A stretch of 64,000 bases of DNA, taken from positions 2,418,001 to 2,482,000 of the forward strand of contig NZ_CP025624.1 of the NCBI RefSeq assembly GCF_002874965.1. The letters run 5' to 3'. Position numbers and translations under genes: made by a program. The notes below the pieces were generated by a model. The model was not told the origin of the DNA, searched no databases, and worked only from the letters and a program-made list of their open reading frames with translations. Position 1 is the stretch's first letter. The number at the start of each line of letters is the position of its first letter. This document shows, one piece after another, positions 26,768 to 35,772 of this stretch. This DNA comes from Pseudomonas sp. NC02. Its GTDB lineage: Bacteria > Pseudomonadota > Gammaproteobacteria > Pseudomonadales > Pseudomonadaceae.

Positions 26768-27353
26768 GCGTCGCGGCGCCGCCTTGCTGGTCCTGGCGCT
26801 GGTGCTGGGCGGCGGTTACTGGCTGCTGATCGACAGCTGGTTCGCCGGGCCATTGCGTGCCATGGGCGAGCAGGCCGAACAGCTGCGCGAACAACAGCAA
26901 CGCTATGCGGGCCTGCTGCACCAGGGTGCCGCCTTGCGTGAGCAACTGGAGCAAGCCCGCCAGGACCCGGCCAGCAGCACCAGCCTGTTGCCGGGGGATG
27001 ACCCCAGCGCCGTGGCGGCGGACCTGATGCAGCGCATCGCCGACCTGATCAACAGCCGCGCCGGCCTCGGCGGCGGCTGCAGCCTGACCCAGCGCATGCC
27101 CATCACCCCGGAGCAGGACGACACCGAGCCCTATCGCCAGGTCAAAGTCAGCCTGACCCTCAACTGCGCCATCGAACCCTTGACTGCGATCCTGCATGAG
27201 CTGGAGTACCAGCGACCGTTCCTGTTCGTGGATGAAATGAGCGTCCGTCGCGGGCCGAATGCCCCCGCCAGCGGCGGTGCCGGAAAGCTGGTGGTGCACC
27301 TGTTGGTGCGCGGTTATCTGCAACCGGCAGCCGCCACGCAGGCCCGCCGATGA
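26742..27353 (+). CDS. gspM: Type II secretion protein GspM
   Basis: A 203-residue protein with a short cytoplasmic arginine-rich start, one membrane helix (about 12-30), a coiled coil (GEQAEQLREQQQRYAGLL) and a small ferredoxin-like periplasmic domain. The start at 26742 has AGGAGG seven bases upstream, inside the end of gspL. GspM partners GspL at the inner membrane. Confidence 0.85.
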   Translation: MRRPLTPRERRGAALLVLALVLGGGYWLLIDSWFAGPLRAMGEQAEQLREQQQRYAGLLHQGAALREQLEQARQDPASSTSLLPGDDPSAVAADLMQRIADLINSRAGLGGGCSLTQRMPITPEQDDTEPYRQVKVSLTLNCAIEPLTAILHELEYQRPFLFVDEMSVRRGPNAPASGGAGKLVVHLLVRGYLQPAAATQARR

Positions 27354-27874
27354 TCAATTCATTGCGCCCCCTCGAGTGGGTGTTGCTCGGTGTGGCCGGG
27401 CTGCTGGGCCTGCTGATGGTGGGCATCTTGAGCAGCATCGGCGATGCGCCGCAGTGGCTGGATGAGCCTGCCTCCGCCGTGCGCGCCAATGCTTCGGCGA
27501 AGGTTCACGTGGCCCCGAGTGCGACCCTGGAAAGCCTCGCCGGCACCTGGCAGGCGCCGCTGTTCAGCCCCGACCGCAGCCCCGATGCCGCCGTTGGCCA
27601 GGCCGAGATTTCCAGCCTGTCGAGCCTGAAGCTGACCGGCGTGCTGCTCGACGGCGACCTGCGCGTCGCGCTGCTCAAGCGTGCCGACGGCCCGCCGCTC
27701 AAAATCCATCAAGGCCAGACCCTGCCCAACGGCTGGCGCCTGGAACACCTGACACCGCTGCACGCCCGTTTTGTGCTGGATGGCCGCACGCAAACCCTGA
27801 GCCTCAGCGTTCCGCGTTTGCCGCCGCCGTCCACCACACCACCGATTTCCCTTCCTCACGAGCCCGCCCCTTGA
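27350..27874 (+). CDS. GspC/GspN-type HR-domain protein
   Basis: A 174-residue bitopic protein with one N-terminal membrane helix (WVLLGVAGLLGLLMVGIL), then a small domain resembling the GspC homology region (LKLTGVLLDGDLRVALL, GQTLPNGWRLEHLTPLHARFVL) and a Pro-rich tail. It lacks a PDZ or coiled-coil C-terminus, so it is a minimal GspC (HxcP-like) that would link the inner-membrane platform to the secretin. Databases often call such proteins GspN. It overlaps gspM as ATGA, and its stop overlaps the TTG of gspD. Confidence 0.75.
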   Translation: MINSLRPLEWVLLGVAGLLGLLMVGILSSIGDAPQWLDEPASAVRANASAKVHVAPSATLESLAGTWQAPLFSPDRSPDAAVGQAEISSLSSLKLTGVLLDGDLRVALLKRADGPPLKIHQGQTLPNGWRLEHLTPLHARFVLDGRTQTLSLSVPRLPPPSTTPPISLPHEPAP

Positions 27875-30072
27875 TCGATACTTCCCCTAGCGCCTTGCGC
27901 ACCAGTGTGTTTTGCCTGGCCACCGCCGTCGCCTTGGGCGGCTGTGGGTCATTCCCCGATCACCTCGACCCGGACGATGCCTTGCTTCACGAGGCGATGC
28001 AGGGCACCGGTTCGCAACGGCCGCCCGTGGACCCGGCCAGCGAGTCGCCTGCGGCCGACAGCCGCCAACCCCAGGCGCCTACGCCGCCCCAGCGCCAGTT
28101 GATTCGCGGTAACCAGCAGTTCGTGCGCCAGCCCGCACCTGCGCCGGCGGTCAAGGATGAAGCCAGCGGCGACATCGTGTTCAACTTCGCCGACCAGCCG
28201 ATTGAGGCGGTGATCAACAGCGTCATGGGCGACCTGCTGCACGAGAACTACAGCATCGCCCAGGGTGTGAAAGGCAACGTAAGCTTCTCCACCTCAAAGC
28301 CGGTGAGCAAGCAGCAGGCGCTGTCGATCCTCGAAACCCTGTTGTCCTGGACCGATAACGCGATGATCCGCCAGGGCCAGCGCTACGTGATCCTGCCCGC
28401 CAACCAGGCGGTGGCGGGCAAGCTGGTGCCGGAAATGAGCGTGTCGCAACCCTCCAGCGGGCTCTCGGCCCGGCTGTTTCCGCTGCGCTATATCTCGGCC
28501 ACGGAAATGCAGAAACTGCTCAAGCCGTTCGCCCGGGAAAACGCATTCCTGCTGGTGGACCCGGCGCGCAACGTGCTGAGCCTGGCCGGTACGCCGGATG
28601 AGTTGGCTAACTATCAGGACACCATCGACACCTTCGACGTCGATTGGCTCAAGGGGATGTCGGTGGGGGTGTTCGGTTTGCAACGGGCCTCGGTGGCCGA
28701 GTTGATGCCCGAGCTGCAAAAAATGTTTGGCCCCGACAGCGGCATGCCCCTGGCGGGCATGGTGCGCTTCCTGCCCATCGAGCGGACCAATTCGGTGGTG
28801 GCGATCTCGTCCCAGCCGCAGTACCTCAGTGAAGTTGGCGACTGGATTCACACCATAGATGAAGGCGGCGGCAACGAGCCGCAGATGTACGTCTACGACG
28901 TGCGCAACATGAAGGCCACGGACCTCGCCAAATACCTGCGGCAGATCTACGGCACCGGCGCGATCAAGGACGATGCGCCGGCCAAGGTGGCGCCGGGGCT
29001 GCGCACGGCGACCTTGTCGTCACTCAACACCAGCGGCGGCACCTCGGGTGGCTTGAACAACAGCAGCAATAGCCCGCCCGTCAGTGACGATGAGGACCAG
29101 GCCCCGGCCGCCACTGAAGACACTGAAAACGCCGAGCCAGGCCCCGCCCCCAAAAGCCTCGATGCCGGCACCCGGATCACCGCGCAAAAAAGCAGTAACC
29201 AGTTGCTGGTACGCACCCGACCGGTGCAGTGGAAGGAGATCGAATCGGCGATCAAGCGCCTCGACAACCCGCCGCTGCAAGTGCAGATCGAGACGCGCAT
29301 CCTCGAAGTCAAACTCACCGGCGAACTGGACCTCGGGGTGCAATGGTACCTGGGCCGCCTGGCGGGCAACTCCACCAGCACCACGGTAGCCAATACCCCT
29401 GGCAGCCAGGGCGCCCTGGGTGGCGGCGGTGCGGGATTGGGCGCGGATTCGCTGTTCTATTCCTTCGTCAGCTCCAACCTGCAAGTGGCCTTGCACGCCC
29501 TGGAAACCAACGGCCGCACCCAGGTGCTGTCGGCGCCATCGCTGGTGGTGATGAACAACCAGCCGGCGCAGATCCAGGTGGGGGACAACATCCCCATCAG
29601 CCAGACCACGGTCAACACCGGCAACGCCGACAGCACCTTGAGCAGCGTCGAATACGTGCAGACCGGGGTGATCCTCGACGTGGTGCCGCGCATCAACCCG
29701 GGCGGCCTGGTGTACATGGACATCCAGCAACAGGTCAGCGACGCCGAGAACCAAACCACCAACAGCAGTGACACGCCCAACAACCCGCGTATCTCCACGC
29801 GCTCGGTGTCGACCCAGGTGGCGGTGCAAAGCGGCCAGACCGTGTTGCTCGGTGGGTTGATCAAGCAGGACAACACGGAGAGCGTCAGCGCCGTGCCGTA
29901 CCTGGGGAAAATCCCCGGGCTGCGCTGGTTGTTTGGCAACACCAGCAAGTCCAGGGATCGCACCGAGTTGATCGTGCTGATCACGCCGAAGGTGATCACC
30001 AGCAGCGGTCAGGCGCGGCAGGTGACGGATGACTACCGCCAGCAGATGCAGCTGTTGCGACCGGCCAACTGA
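27871..30072 (+). CDS. gspD: Type II secretion secretin GspD, lipoprotein type (HxcQ-like)
   Basis: A 733-residue outer-membrane secretin. It starts with a lipobox signal (LATAVALGG|C) instead of a plain signal peptide. HxcQ of P. aeruginosa is likewise a lipoprotein secretin that reaches the outer membrane without a separate pilotin. N0 (IVFNFADQPIEAVINS), N1 and N2 domains come next. N3 carries a long Ser/Asn/Gly and acidic insertion (about residues 390-430). The secretin core follows, with VPRINPGGLVYMDI and VPYLGKIPGLRWLFG. The start is TTG 27871 in a TTGA overlap; a TTG at 27895 would also give a good lipoprotein signal. Confidence 0.92.
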   Translation: MIDTSPSALRTSVFCLATAVALGGCGSFPDHLDPDDALLHEAMQGTGSQRPPVDPASESPAADSRQPQAPTPPQRQLIRGNQQFVRQPAPAPAVKDEASGDIVFNFADQPIEAVINSVMGDLLHENYSIAQGVKGNVSFSTSKPVSKQQALSILETLLSWTDNAMIRQGQRYVILPANQAVAGKLVPEMSVSQPSSGLSARLFPLRYISATEMQKLLKPFARENAFLLVDPARNVLSLAGTPDELANYQDTIDTFDVDWLKGMSVGVFGLQRASVAELMPELQKMFGPDSGMPLAGMVRFLPIERTNSVVAISSQPQYLSEVGDWIHTIDEGGGNEPQMYVYDVRNMKATDLAKYLRQIYGTGAIKDDAPAKVAPGLRTATLSSLNTSGGTSGGLNNSSNSPPVSDDEDQAPAATEDTENAEPGPAPKSLDAGTRITAQKSSNQLLVRTRPVQWKEIESAIKRLDNPPLQVQIETRILEVKLTGELDLGVQWYLGRLAGNSTSTTVANTPGSQGALGGGGAGLGADSLFYSFVSSNLQVALHALETNGRTQVLSAPSLVVMNNQPAQIQVGDNIPISQTTVNTGNADSTLSSVEYVQTGVILDVVPRINPGGLVYMDIQQQVSDAENQTTNSSDTPNNPRISTRSVSTQVAVQSGQTVLLGGLIKQDNTESVSAVPYLGKIPGLRWLFGNTSKSRDRTELIVLITPKVITSSGQARQVTDDYRQQMQLLRPAN

Positions 30073-30080
30073 AGGACCTT

Positions 30081-30743
30081 TCAGCCCTTGCGTTGCAGGG
30101 TGTGATAACCCAGCGCCGCCCGTGCTTCACGCAGGGATTTGCCTTCATCGAGCAGCGTCCGGATACGCGCTTCCACCGCTTCAATCGAGCGTGCACAGGC
30201 TGCCACTTCATGGGCCCGCTCGCGCGGCACGATCACCACGCCATTGGCGTCGGCGACCACGATGTCCCGGGCGCACACCCGGGCCTGGCCGATGGACACC
30301 GGCTGGTTTACTGCTTCCACTTCAACCCGGTCCTTGCCCGTGCGCATGAACCGGCCCTTGGTGAACAGCGGGTAGCCGTCGCCCAGGGCCTTGCTCACGT
30401 CGCGGCACACGCCATCGATCACCGTCGCGGCGATCCGCTGGCTGCCGGCGTACTGGGTCATGATGTCGCCCCACACCGTGCAGTCGGTGCGTCCGTCATT
30501 GTCGATCACCACCACATCGCCTTCGGCCACGTCATCGATAAAGTCGCCTACGGTGCCCGGCGGGGTGCTGGCGCTGACGTAGCGCACCGTGAAGGCCGGG
30601 CCGACCACCACCTGGCGATAGTTGTCCAGGGGCATGATTCCCAGGCATTGGCCGGGCAGGCCTAGCTTGTCCAGGGCGTCGGACACGCCCGGGGTGTCCA
30701 GGCCGGCAAACAGGGCAACCAATTCTTGGTCTTGGGGTGACAT
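30081..30743 (-). CDS. RraA-like aldolase/decarboxylase (copy 1)
   Basis: A 220-residue protein of the RraA/4-hydroxy-4-methyl-2-oxoglutarate aldolase family. The active-site signature is intact: VWGDIMTQYA, then ATVIDGVCRD with the Arg-Asp pair that binds substrate and metal. Such enzymes split 4-hydroxy-2-oxo acids to pyruvate or decarboxylate oxaloacetate. The start at 30743 has AGGAG eight bases upstream. It is the distal gene of an operon with an MFS carrier, an aminotransferase and a second RraA-like gene. The end is 8 bases from the convergent gspD stop. Confidence 0.85.
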   Translation of the reverse strand: MSPQDQELVALFAGLDTPGVSDALDKLGLPGQCLGIMPLDNYRQVVVGPAFTVRYVSASTPPGTVGDFIDDVAEGDVVVIDNDGRTDCTVWGDIMTQYAGSQRIAATVIDGVCRDVSKALGDGYPLFTKGRFMRTGKDRVEVEAVNQPVSIGQARVCARDIVVADANGVVIVPRERAHEVAACARSIEAVEARIRTLLDEGKSLREARAALGYHTLQRKG

Positions 30744-30769
30744 GGATAACTCCTCGTGGTGGTGACAAA

Positions 30770-32107
30770 TCAGGTCGGGTGGCTGGAGGCCGGGCGGGGC
30801 TCGGCAATGGTCAGCAAAATGATGAAGCTGATGAACGAGCCGATCGCCAGCCAGGCAAATACGTAGTTCCAGCCGTAGTTGTCCAGCAGCAGGCCGGTGA
30901 TGAAGGGTGTGGCGGCGGCGCCCAACTGGCCGATCATGTTCACGATGGCGTTGGAGATCGGGAAGGTCTTCTTGGTGGTCAGGCCCATCGGGTAGACCAT
31001 GTAGGACGAGAAGCCGAGGCTCAGCACCACGCCGGTCAGCATCAGCAGCAAGCCGTAGGGCAGGGGCTCGGCCGGTGAATTGATCAGCAGGTACATCATC
31101 AACGAGGTGCCGACCGCCGACAGCAACATGCCCGGCTTGCGGCGCCCGCCCATCAGGCGGTCCGAGCAGAAACCGCCCAGCAGGTTGCCCAGCACCGCGC
31201 CCACCCAGGGCGCTGCCGAGACCAGGCCCATGTTCATGATCGAAAACTGCTTGACGGTCATCAGGTAGGTGGGAATCCACGCCAGCAGCACGCTGGAGAC
31301 ACCGAGCTGGAAGCAGTAGCTGGTGGCGCACCCCCAGATATTCCATGAGGTGAAAACCTGACGGTTGGTTTCCAGGGGCTTTTCATCGCGGGTGCGGATC
31401 ACCCGGTCGAGCTTTTTCACCCACGCCGGCGTCTTGTGCACACGGGCGGTCTGGGCGATTGCGGTGTCTTCGACGATGTATTGAAGTTCGGCCTGGTTGA
31501 CGAAGCGGCTGCGGGACGGATGGTCGGTGACCATGAAGTACCAGACCACCGCCAGCACGATGCCCGGGATCGCAAAGAAGTAGAAAATCTCGCGCCAGCC
31601 CCATACCGAAATGATCACGGCACACAGCGGCGGCACGATCACCGGTCCGAACTTCACGGCCGACAGAAAGATCCCCGACGCGGTGCCTTTTTCCCGTGCC
31701 GGAAACCAGTTATTGATGGTGGTGGTCATGCTGATGGGCAGCGGGCCTTCGGCGATGCCCAGGCCCAGGCGATAGAGTTTCAGCGCCAGCAGTGAGCTGG
31801 CGGTGCCTACCAGGCCGGTCAGCAACGAGGTCAGCACCATGGCCCCCGGCAGGATCCGGCTGACGCCAAAGCGCCCGAAGGCAAAGCCCGACGGCAGTTG
31901 TGCCAGGGCGTAAGCCAGCAGGAACAGGCTGACCAGGCCACCGGCCTGGGCGTTGCTCATTGCAAATTCCTGGCGAATGAACGGCAGCGCCACGCCGAGG
32001 TTGGCCCGGTCGGCGGCGGCCACGGTGTAGATCAGGAAAATCAGCGCAGCAACCACCCAGCGGTATTGGCTGCGCACAGCGGGTTTTATGACTTCAGGCA
32101 TAGACAT
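30770..32107 (-). CDS. MFS transporter, anion:cation symporter type
   Basis: A 445-residue carrier with 12 predicted segments. It has ADRANLGVALPFI after TM1 and FGRFGVSRILPG in the TM2-3 loop, typical of the family that imports organic acids (ExuT/GudP/HpaX group). It lies between the RraA-like and aminotransferase genes and likely brings in the amino or oxo acid they degrade. The start is ATG 32107 or ATG 32101; neither has a strong ribosome site. Confidence 0.85.
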   Translation of the reverse strand: MSMPEVIKPAVRSQYRWVVAALIFLIYTVAAADRANLGVALPFIRQEFAMSNAQAGGLVSLFLLAYALAQLPSGFAFGRFGVSRILPGAMVLTSLLTGLVGTASSLLALKLYRLGLGIAEGPLPISMTTTINNWFPAREKGTASGIFLSAVKFGPVIVPPLCAVIISVWGWREIFYFFAIPGIVLAVVWYFMVTDHPSRSRFVNQAELQYIVEDTAIAQTARVHKTPAWVKKLDRVIRTRDEKPLETNRQVFTSWNIWGCATSYCFQLGVSSVLLAWIPTYLMTVKQFSIMNMGLVSAAPWVGAVLGNLLGGFCSDRLMGGRRKPGMLLSAVGTSLMMYLLINSPAEPLPYGLLLMLTGVVLSLGFSSYMVYPMGLTTKKTFPISNAIVNMIGQLGAAATPFITGLLLDNYGWNYVFAWLAIGSFISFIILLTIAEPRPASSHPT

Positions 32108-32210
32108 GGGGGCGGACCTTGTTGTTGTGAGTGTTGTCCTGTTCGGCCTTAATCTTAAGAAGGGGCGCACGCCACCATTAGCGATATTTATCTATGTGAA
32201 CTCATCACTT

Positions 32211-33434
32211 TTATTCTTCTGCCAGCAAGCTGCTGCAGAAGCCGCGGATTGCCTCGCACGCCTGGCGCAACGACTTGTCATCCAGGGCATAGGCGATGCG
32301 GATGTACGGCCCCAGGCCAAAGGCGCTGCCATGCACCACGGCTACATTGGCCTCATCCAGCAGCGCCAGGGCCACGTCTTCATCGCTGCGCAGCAGCCGC
32401 CCGCCCGCCGAGGTGCGCCCGATCAGCGCGGCGCATGAGGCGAACGCGTAGAACGCGCCGGCGGGGCTGATGCACGTCAGGCCTGGCGTGTCGTTCAGCA
32501 ACTGGACCATCAAGTCCCGGCGCGCCTGGAACACCCGGCGGCTGTCGCGGATGAAATCCCTGGGGCCTTCCAGTGCAGCGAGGGCCGCCTGTTGCGAGAT
32601 CGAACAGGCGCCGGAGGTCTGCTGGCCCTGGAGTTTTTCCATGGCCTCCAGCAGCCAGCGTGGGCCGGTGGCGAAACCGATGCGCCAGCCGGTCATGGCG
32701 TAGGCCTTGGACACGCCGTTCATGGTCAATGTGCGTGGTGCCAGCCGGGGTTCAACCTGGGCCAGGGTATGGAACACCTGGCCGTCGAAGATCAGGTGCT
32801 CGTAGATGTCGTCCGCCAGGATCAGCACCTGCGGGTGGGCCAACAGCACTTCGGCCAGCGCCCGTAGCTCGCCCTCGCTGTACACCGCACCGGTGGGGTT
32901 GGACGGTGAGTTGAGGATCAGCCAGCGCGTCTGCGGGGTCATTGCAGCGGCCAGGGCCTCGGGTGTCAGCTTGAAACCGCTGTCGGCATCACAGGTGACG
33001 ATGCGCGCTTCGCCGCCGCACAGTTGCACCATCTCCGGGTAACTGACCCAGTACGGCGCGGGCACGATCACCTCGTCGCCTTCATTGAGTGTGGCTGCCA
33101 GGGCGTTGTAGATCACCTGCTTGCCGCCGTTGCACACGAGGGTGTCCTGCCAGGACACGTCCAGGCCGTTTTCGCGCCGGAACTTCGCCGCCACCGCCTC
33201 CCGCAGGGCCCGCGCACCGGCCACCTGGGTGTAGCGGGTATGCCCGGTTTCAATGGCCTGGATCGCGGCTTCGCGGATATGCGCCGGGGTGTCGAAATCC
33301 GGTTCGCCGGCGCACAGCGAGATAATCTGCGCGCCTTGCGCCCGGCGTTCGGCGACGCGGTCCATGATGCGATAGGTGGCGGACGGTTGTGCGCTGGCCA
33401 GGCGCGGGTTCAGCCGCTGGATATCGGCGCTCAT
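32211..33434 (-). CDS. Class I PLP aminotransferase (aspartate aminotransferase type)
   Basis: A 407-residue fold-type I aminotransferase. CAGEPDFDTP is at the N-terminus and NSPSNPTGAVYS in the middle. DDIYEHLIFDG and the PLP-lysine in NGVSKAYAMTGWRIGF follow, then the carboxylate-binding Arg near PYIRIAYA. It transfers an amino group from an amino acid to 2-oxoglutarate or a similar acceptor. Its ATG overlaps the stop of the RraA-like gene upstream (ATGA). Paired with two RraA-type aldolases it probably generates their 2-oxo acid substrate. Confidence 0.9.
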   Translation of the reverse strand: MSADIQRLNPRLASAQPSATYRIMDRVAERRAQGAQIISLCAGEPDFDTPAHIREAAIQAIETGHTRYTQVAGARALREAVAAKFRRENGLDVSWQDTLVCNGGKQVIYNALAATLNEGDEVIVPAPYWVSYPEMVQLCGGEARIVTCDADSGFKLTPEALAAAMTPQTRWLILNSPSNPTGAVYSEGELRALAEVLLAHPQVLILADDIYEHLIFDGQVFHTLAQVEPRLAPRTLTMNGVSKAYAMTGWRIGFATGPRWLLEAMEKLQGQQTSGACSISQQAALAALEGPRDFIRDSRRVFQARRDLMVQLLNDTPGLTCISPAGAFYAFASCAALIGRTSAGGRLLRSDEDVALALLDEANVAVVHGSAFGLGPYIRIAYALDDKSLRQACEAIRGFCSSLLAEE

Positions 33435-34087
33435 CGGCTGATCGCCTCAAACTGTGCGTCGTGCATCACCTCGACCACCGAACGCCCGCTGCGCACGGCC
33501 TGCACCATGCCGTCCTGGCGGCGGGCAATGCGCTCGCCCAGGTCCAGGACCTTTTCGATCACCGCCTGGGCCACGAATACCGTGCCGCAGGTATCGGCAA
33601 TCACGTAGTCGTCCTCGCTGACGCTTACGCCAGCAACGCTGAGGGTCACGCCGGCGTCGAGCTGCACCACGCGGTTGCGCGCACTGATCATGGTCACGCC
33701 GCGTCCGTACACCGGATAGCTGATGGCTTCGCTGCCGTCGATATCGCGGCTGAAACCATCAATCACCGTACCGCGTATGTGTTTGCGCAACGCCGCGTTG
33801 GCGATGATGTCGCCCCAGCAGGAAATGCCCTCGATACCGCCGGCAATCACCAGCACCCGGTCGTCTGTCGCGACCTGTTCGATCACCGGGGTGATCAAGT
33901 GCACGGTCGGGGCGATGTCGGACTTGGGGCCGAGCAGTACGGTACTGGCGCGGCCAACGATCTTCGGGCAGTTCCACAATGGGCGCAGGCCCACCGTGGC
34001 GCCGGGCAGGCCGAGGAAGTCGAGGGCGTCGGACACGGTGTTGGTGTCCAGTGCGGCCAGGCGGTCGAGCAAACGGTCAGGGGTCAT
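33431..34087 (-). CDS. RraA-like aldolase/decarboxylase (copy 2)
   Basis: A 218-residue RraA-family protein, clearly different from the copy at 30081 but with the same signature (CWGDIIANAA, GTVIDGFSRD). ATG 34087 has GAGG seven bases upstream; a TTG at 34093 is less likely. It is the first gene of the operon, 92 bases from the divergent LysR gene. Two distinct paralogues in one operon suggest a hetero-oligomer or two sequential aldol steps. Confidence 0.83.
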   Translation of the reverse strand: MTPDRLLDRLAALDTNTVSDALDFLGLPGATVGLRPLWNCPKIVGRASTVLLGPKSDIAPTVHLITPVIEQVATDDRVLVIAGGIEGISCWGDIIANAALRKHIRGTVIDGFSRDIDGSEAISYPVYGRGVTMISARNRVVQLDAGVTLSVAGVSVSEDDYVIADTCGTVFVAQAVIEKVLDLGERIARRQDGMVQAVRSGRSVVEVMHDAQFEAISR

Positions 34088-34179
34088 GGGCAAGCCTCGG
34101 GTGACGGAGGCGGCCAGTGTCAGGCAGTGCCTATGATAGGTATATTACGAAGTACAGAAGCCTTGCATACGCTTAACCT

Positions 34180-35076
34180 ATGGATAAGACCATGATCAAC
34201 TTTCGCCTGATTCGTCACCTCTGGTTGTTCCTGGCCGTGGCTGAAGAGCAGAACTTTGGCCGTGCGGCCAAGCGCCTCGGCATGTCCCAGCCACCGCTGA
34301 GCGAGCAGATCCAGGTGCTGGAGCAGGCGCTCAAGGTCAAGCTGTTCGACCGCTCCCGACGGGGGGCCAAGCTGACTCCGGTGGGCGCGGCGATCCTGCC
34401 GGCGGTGCGCAAGTTCGCCGAGCAGCTGGAGCGCCTGGAACTCGCCGTGGAAGAAGCGGTGGCGGGGCAGTCGGGGATGTTGACCATCGGCGCGATCTCC
34501 ACGGCGATGTTTGATGTGCTGCCGGGGTTGATCGAGCAACTGAAGCTTGATTACCCGCAGCTCACGGTGTCGGTGCGGGAAATCGACAGCGTCGAGGCGT
34601 TGCCGGCGCTGGAGGCCGGGGATATCGACCTGGCGTTTGCCCGGCTGGATGGTGACCTTGGGGCTTCGGTGCAGTCATTGCCGCTGACGGAGGACCGGCT
34701 GGTGGTGGCGCTGCCGGTGGATCATCCGTTGGCGAGTCGTACGCGGATCAGTTTGTCGAGCCTGGCGAATGAGCCGTTGGTGATGTTTTCGCGCAACGTC
34801 AGTCCGGTGTATTTCGACAATTTGATCGCGACCTGTCGTGCCAGCGGGTTTTCGCCTCGGGTGCTGCATGAAGTGCGGTCGGTGGCTTCGCAGATCGCGT
34901 TTGTCAGCTATGGGCAGGGCATTGCGTTGGTGCCGGCGTCGTTGAAGAAGCTGGCGCCGGCCAATGTGGTGTTTCGTGGGTTGAGTCAGAAACTCAATGT
35001 GGTGACTACGGCTGTCGCGTGGAATACCCAGCGGCCGAATCCGGTGGTGGAGGCGGTGATTGCGCGGTTTCGCTAG
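34180..35076 (+). CDS. LysR family transcriptional regulator
   Basis: A 298-residue regulator with an N-terminal LysR winged helix (FLAVAEEQNFGRAAKRLGMSQPPLSEQI) and a two-lobed effector-binding domain. It is divergent from the RraA/aminotransferase/MFS operon and is its likely activator. The first half uses C-ending codons; from about 34500 to the end the codons end mainly in G or T, just before the palindromic element starting at 35091. Confidence 0.88.
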   Translation: MDKTMINFRLIRHLWLFLAVAEEQNFGRAAKRLGMSQPPLSEQIQVLEQALKVKLFDRSRRGAKLTPVGAAILPAVRKFAEQLERLELAVEEAVAGQSGMLTIGAISTAMFDVLPGLIEQLKLDYPQLTVSVREIDSVEALPALEAGDIDLAFARLDGDLGASVQSLPLTEDRLVVALPVDHPLASRTRISLSSLANEPLVMFSRNVSPVYFDNLIATCRASGFSPRVLHEVRSVASQIAFVSYGQGIALVPASLKKLAPANVVFRGLSQKLNVVTTAVAWNTQRPNPVVEAVIARFR

Positions 35077-35090
35077 GGGTTGGGGTTGAG

Positions 35091-35762
35091 TACATATCCG
35101 TTATTTAGGTAACGGCGGCTTATGGTTACGCTCTTACAGCGGGTCACTTTTGGCAAACGCCCGGAATGCCGGCCCAGCCAAAAGTAACCAAAAGGTCTTT
35201 GCCCCACCACTCGGTGCCTCGCCTAGGCTCGGCATGCCCGCACTCCGGCCCGGCTCCGCGGGCCGCCGCGACGGGCCATCCATGGCCCGGCGCGGCTAAA
35301 CCGGCATCCTTGCCGGTTTACCCGCTCCACCGTGCCTACTTGCGGCCATCGTGGTTGACGGGGCCCGCAGATCAAAATCAGAGCACAGCGGCCTACCGGC
35401 CGGCTTGAGTGTTAAAAGCAAAAGCAAAGACCAGAGCGAAAACAGAGCTGCTTTTCTGTGGGAGCGGGCTTGCTCGCGAAAAACCTGAGAGCGCCGCGTT
35501 CATCCAGAATGCCCGCGTCATCGTTAACGACCTTCGCGAGCAAGCCCGCTCCCACATTTGGACCGTGCCCGCTTTAGCTTTTGATTTGGCTTTTAAACAC
35601 TCAAGCCGACCGGTAGGCCGCTGTGCTCTTGATCTGCTTTTGATCTTGATCTTGGGCGCCCCGTTAAACCACGCTGGCCGAACTGGACTTTTGCGCTTTT
35701 CAAAAGTGAGCCGCTGTAAGAGCGGAACCAATAGCGGCCATAACCGCAAAAACGGATATGTA
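35091..35762. repeat. Large palindromic intergenic element, copy 1 (672 bp, internally deleted)
   Basis: The element is bounded by TACATATCCG and CGGATATGTA. The outer ~60 bases of each end are imperfect complements (GCTCTTACAGCGG..TCACTTTTG at left, CAAAAGTGAGCCGCTGTAAGAGC at right). A REP doublet (35457-35556) sits in the middle. Most of it matches the copy at 51068-51898, but the stretch that forms the inner part of the right arm there (about 160 bases) is missing here. No convincing gene is visible. Confidence 0.85.
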
Positions 35763-35772
35763 CCCAGGCAGA

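Noticed and set aside
35166..35408. Open frames inside the palindromic elements (also 51143-51409)
   Set aside because: The same frame occurs in both copies only because the DNA is repeated; products are rich in Pro, Arg and Ala with no domain or ribosome site.
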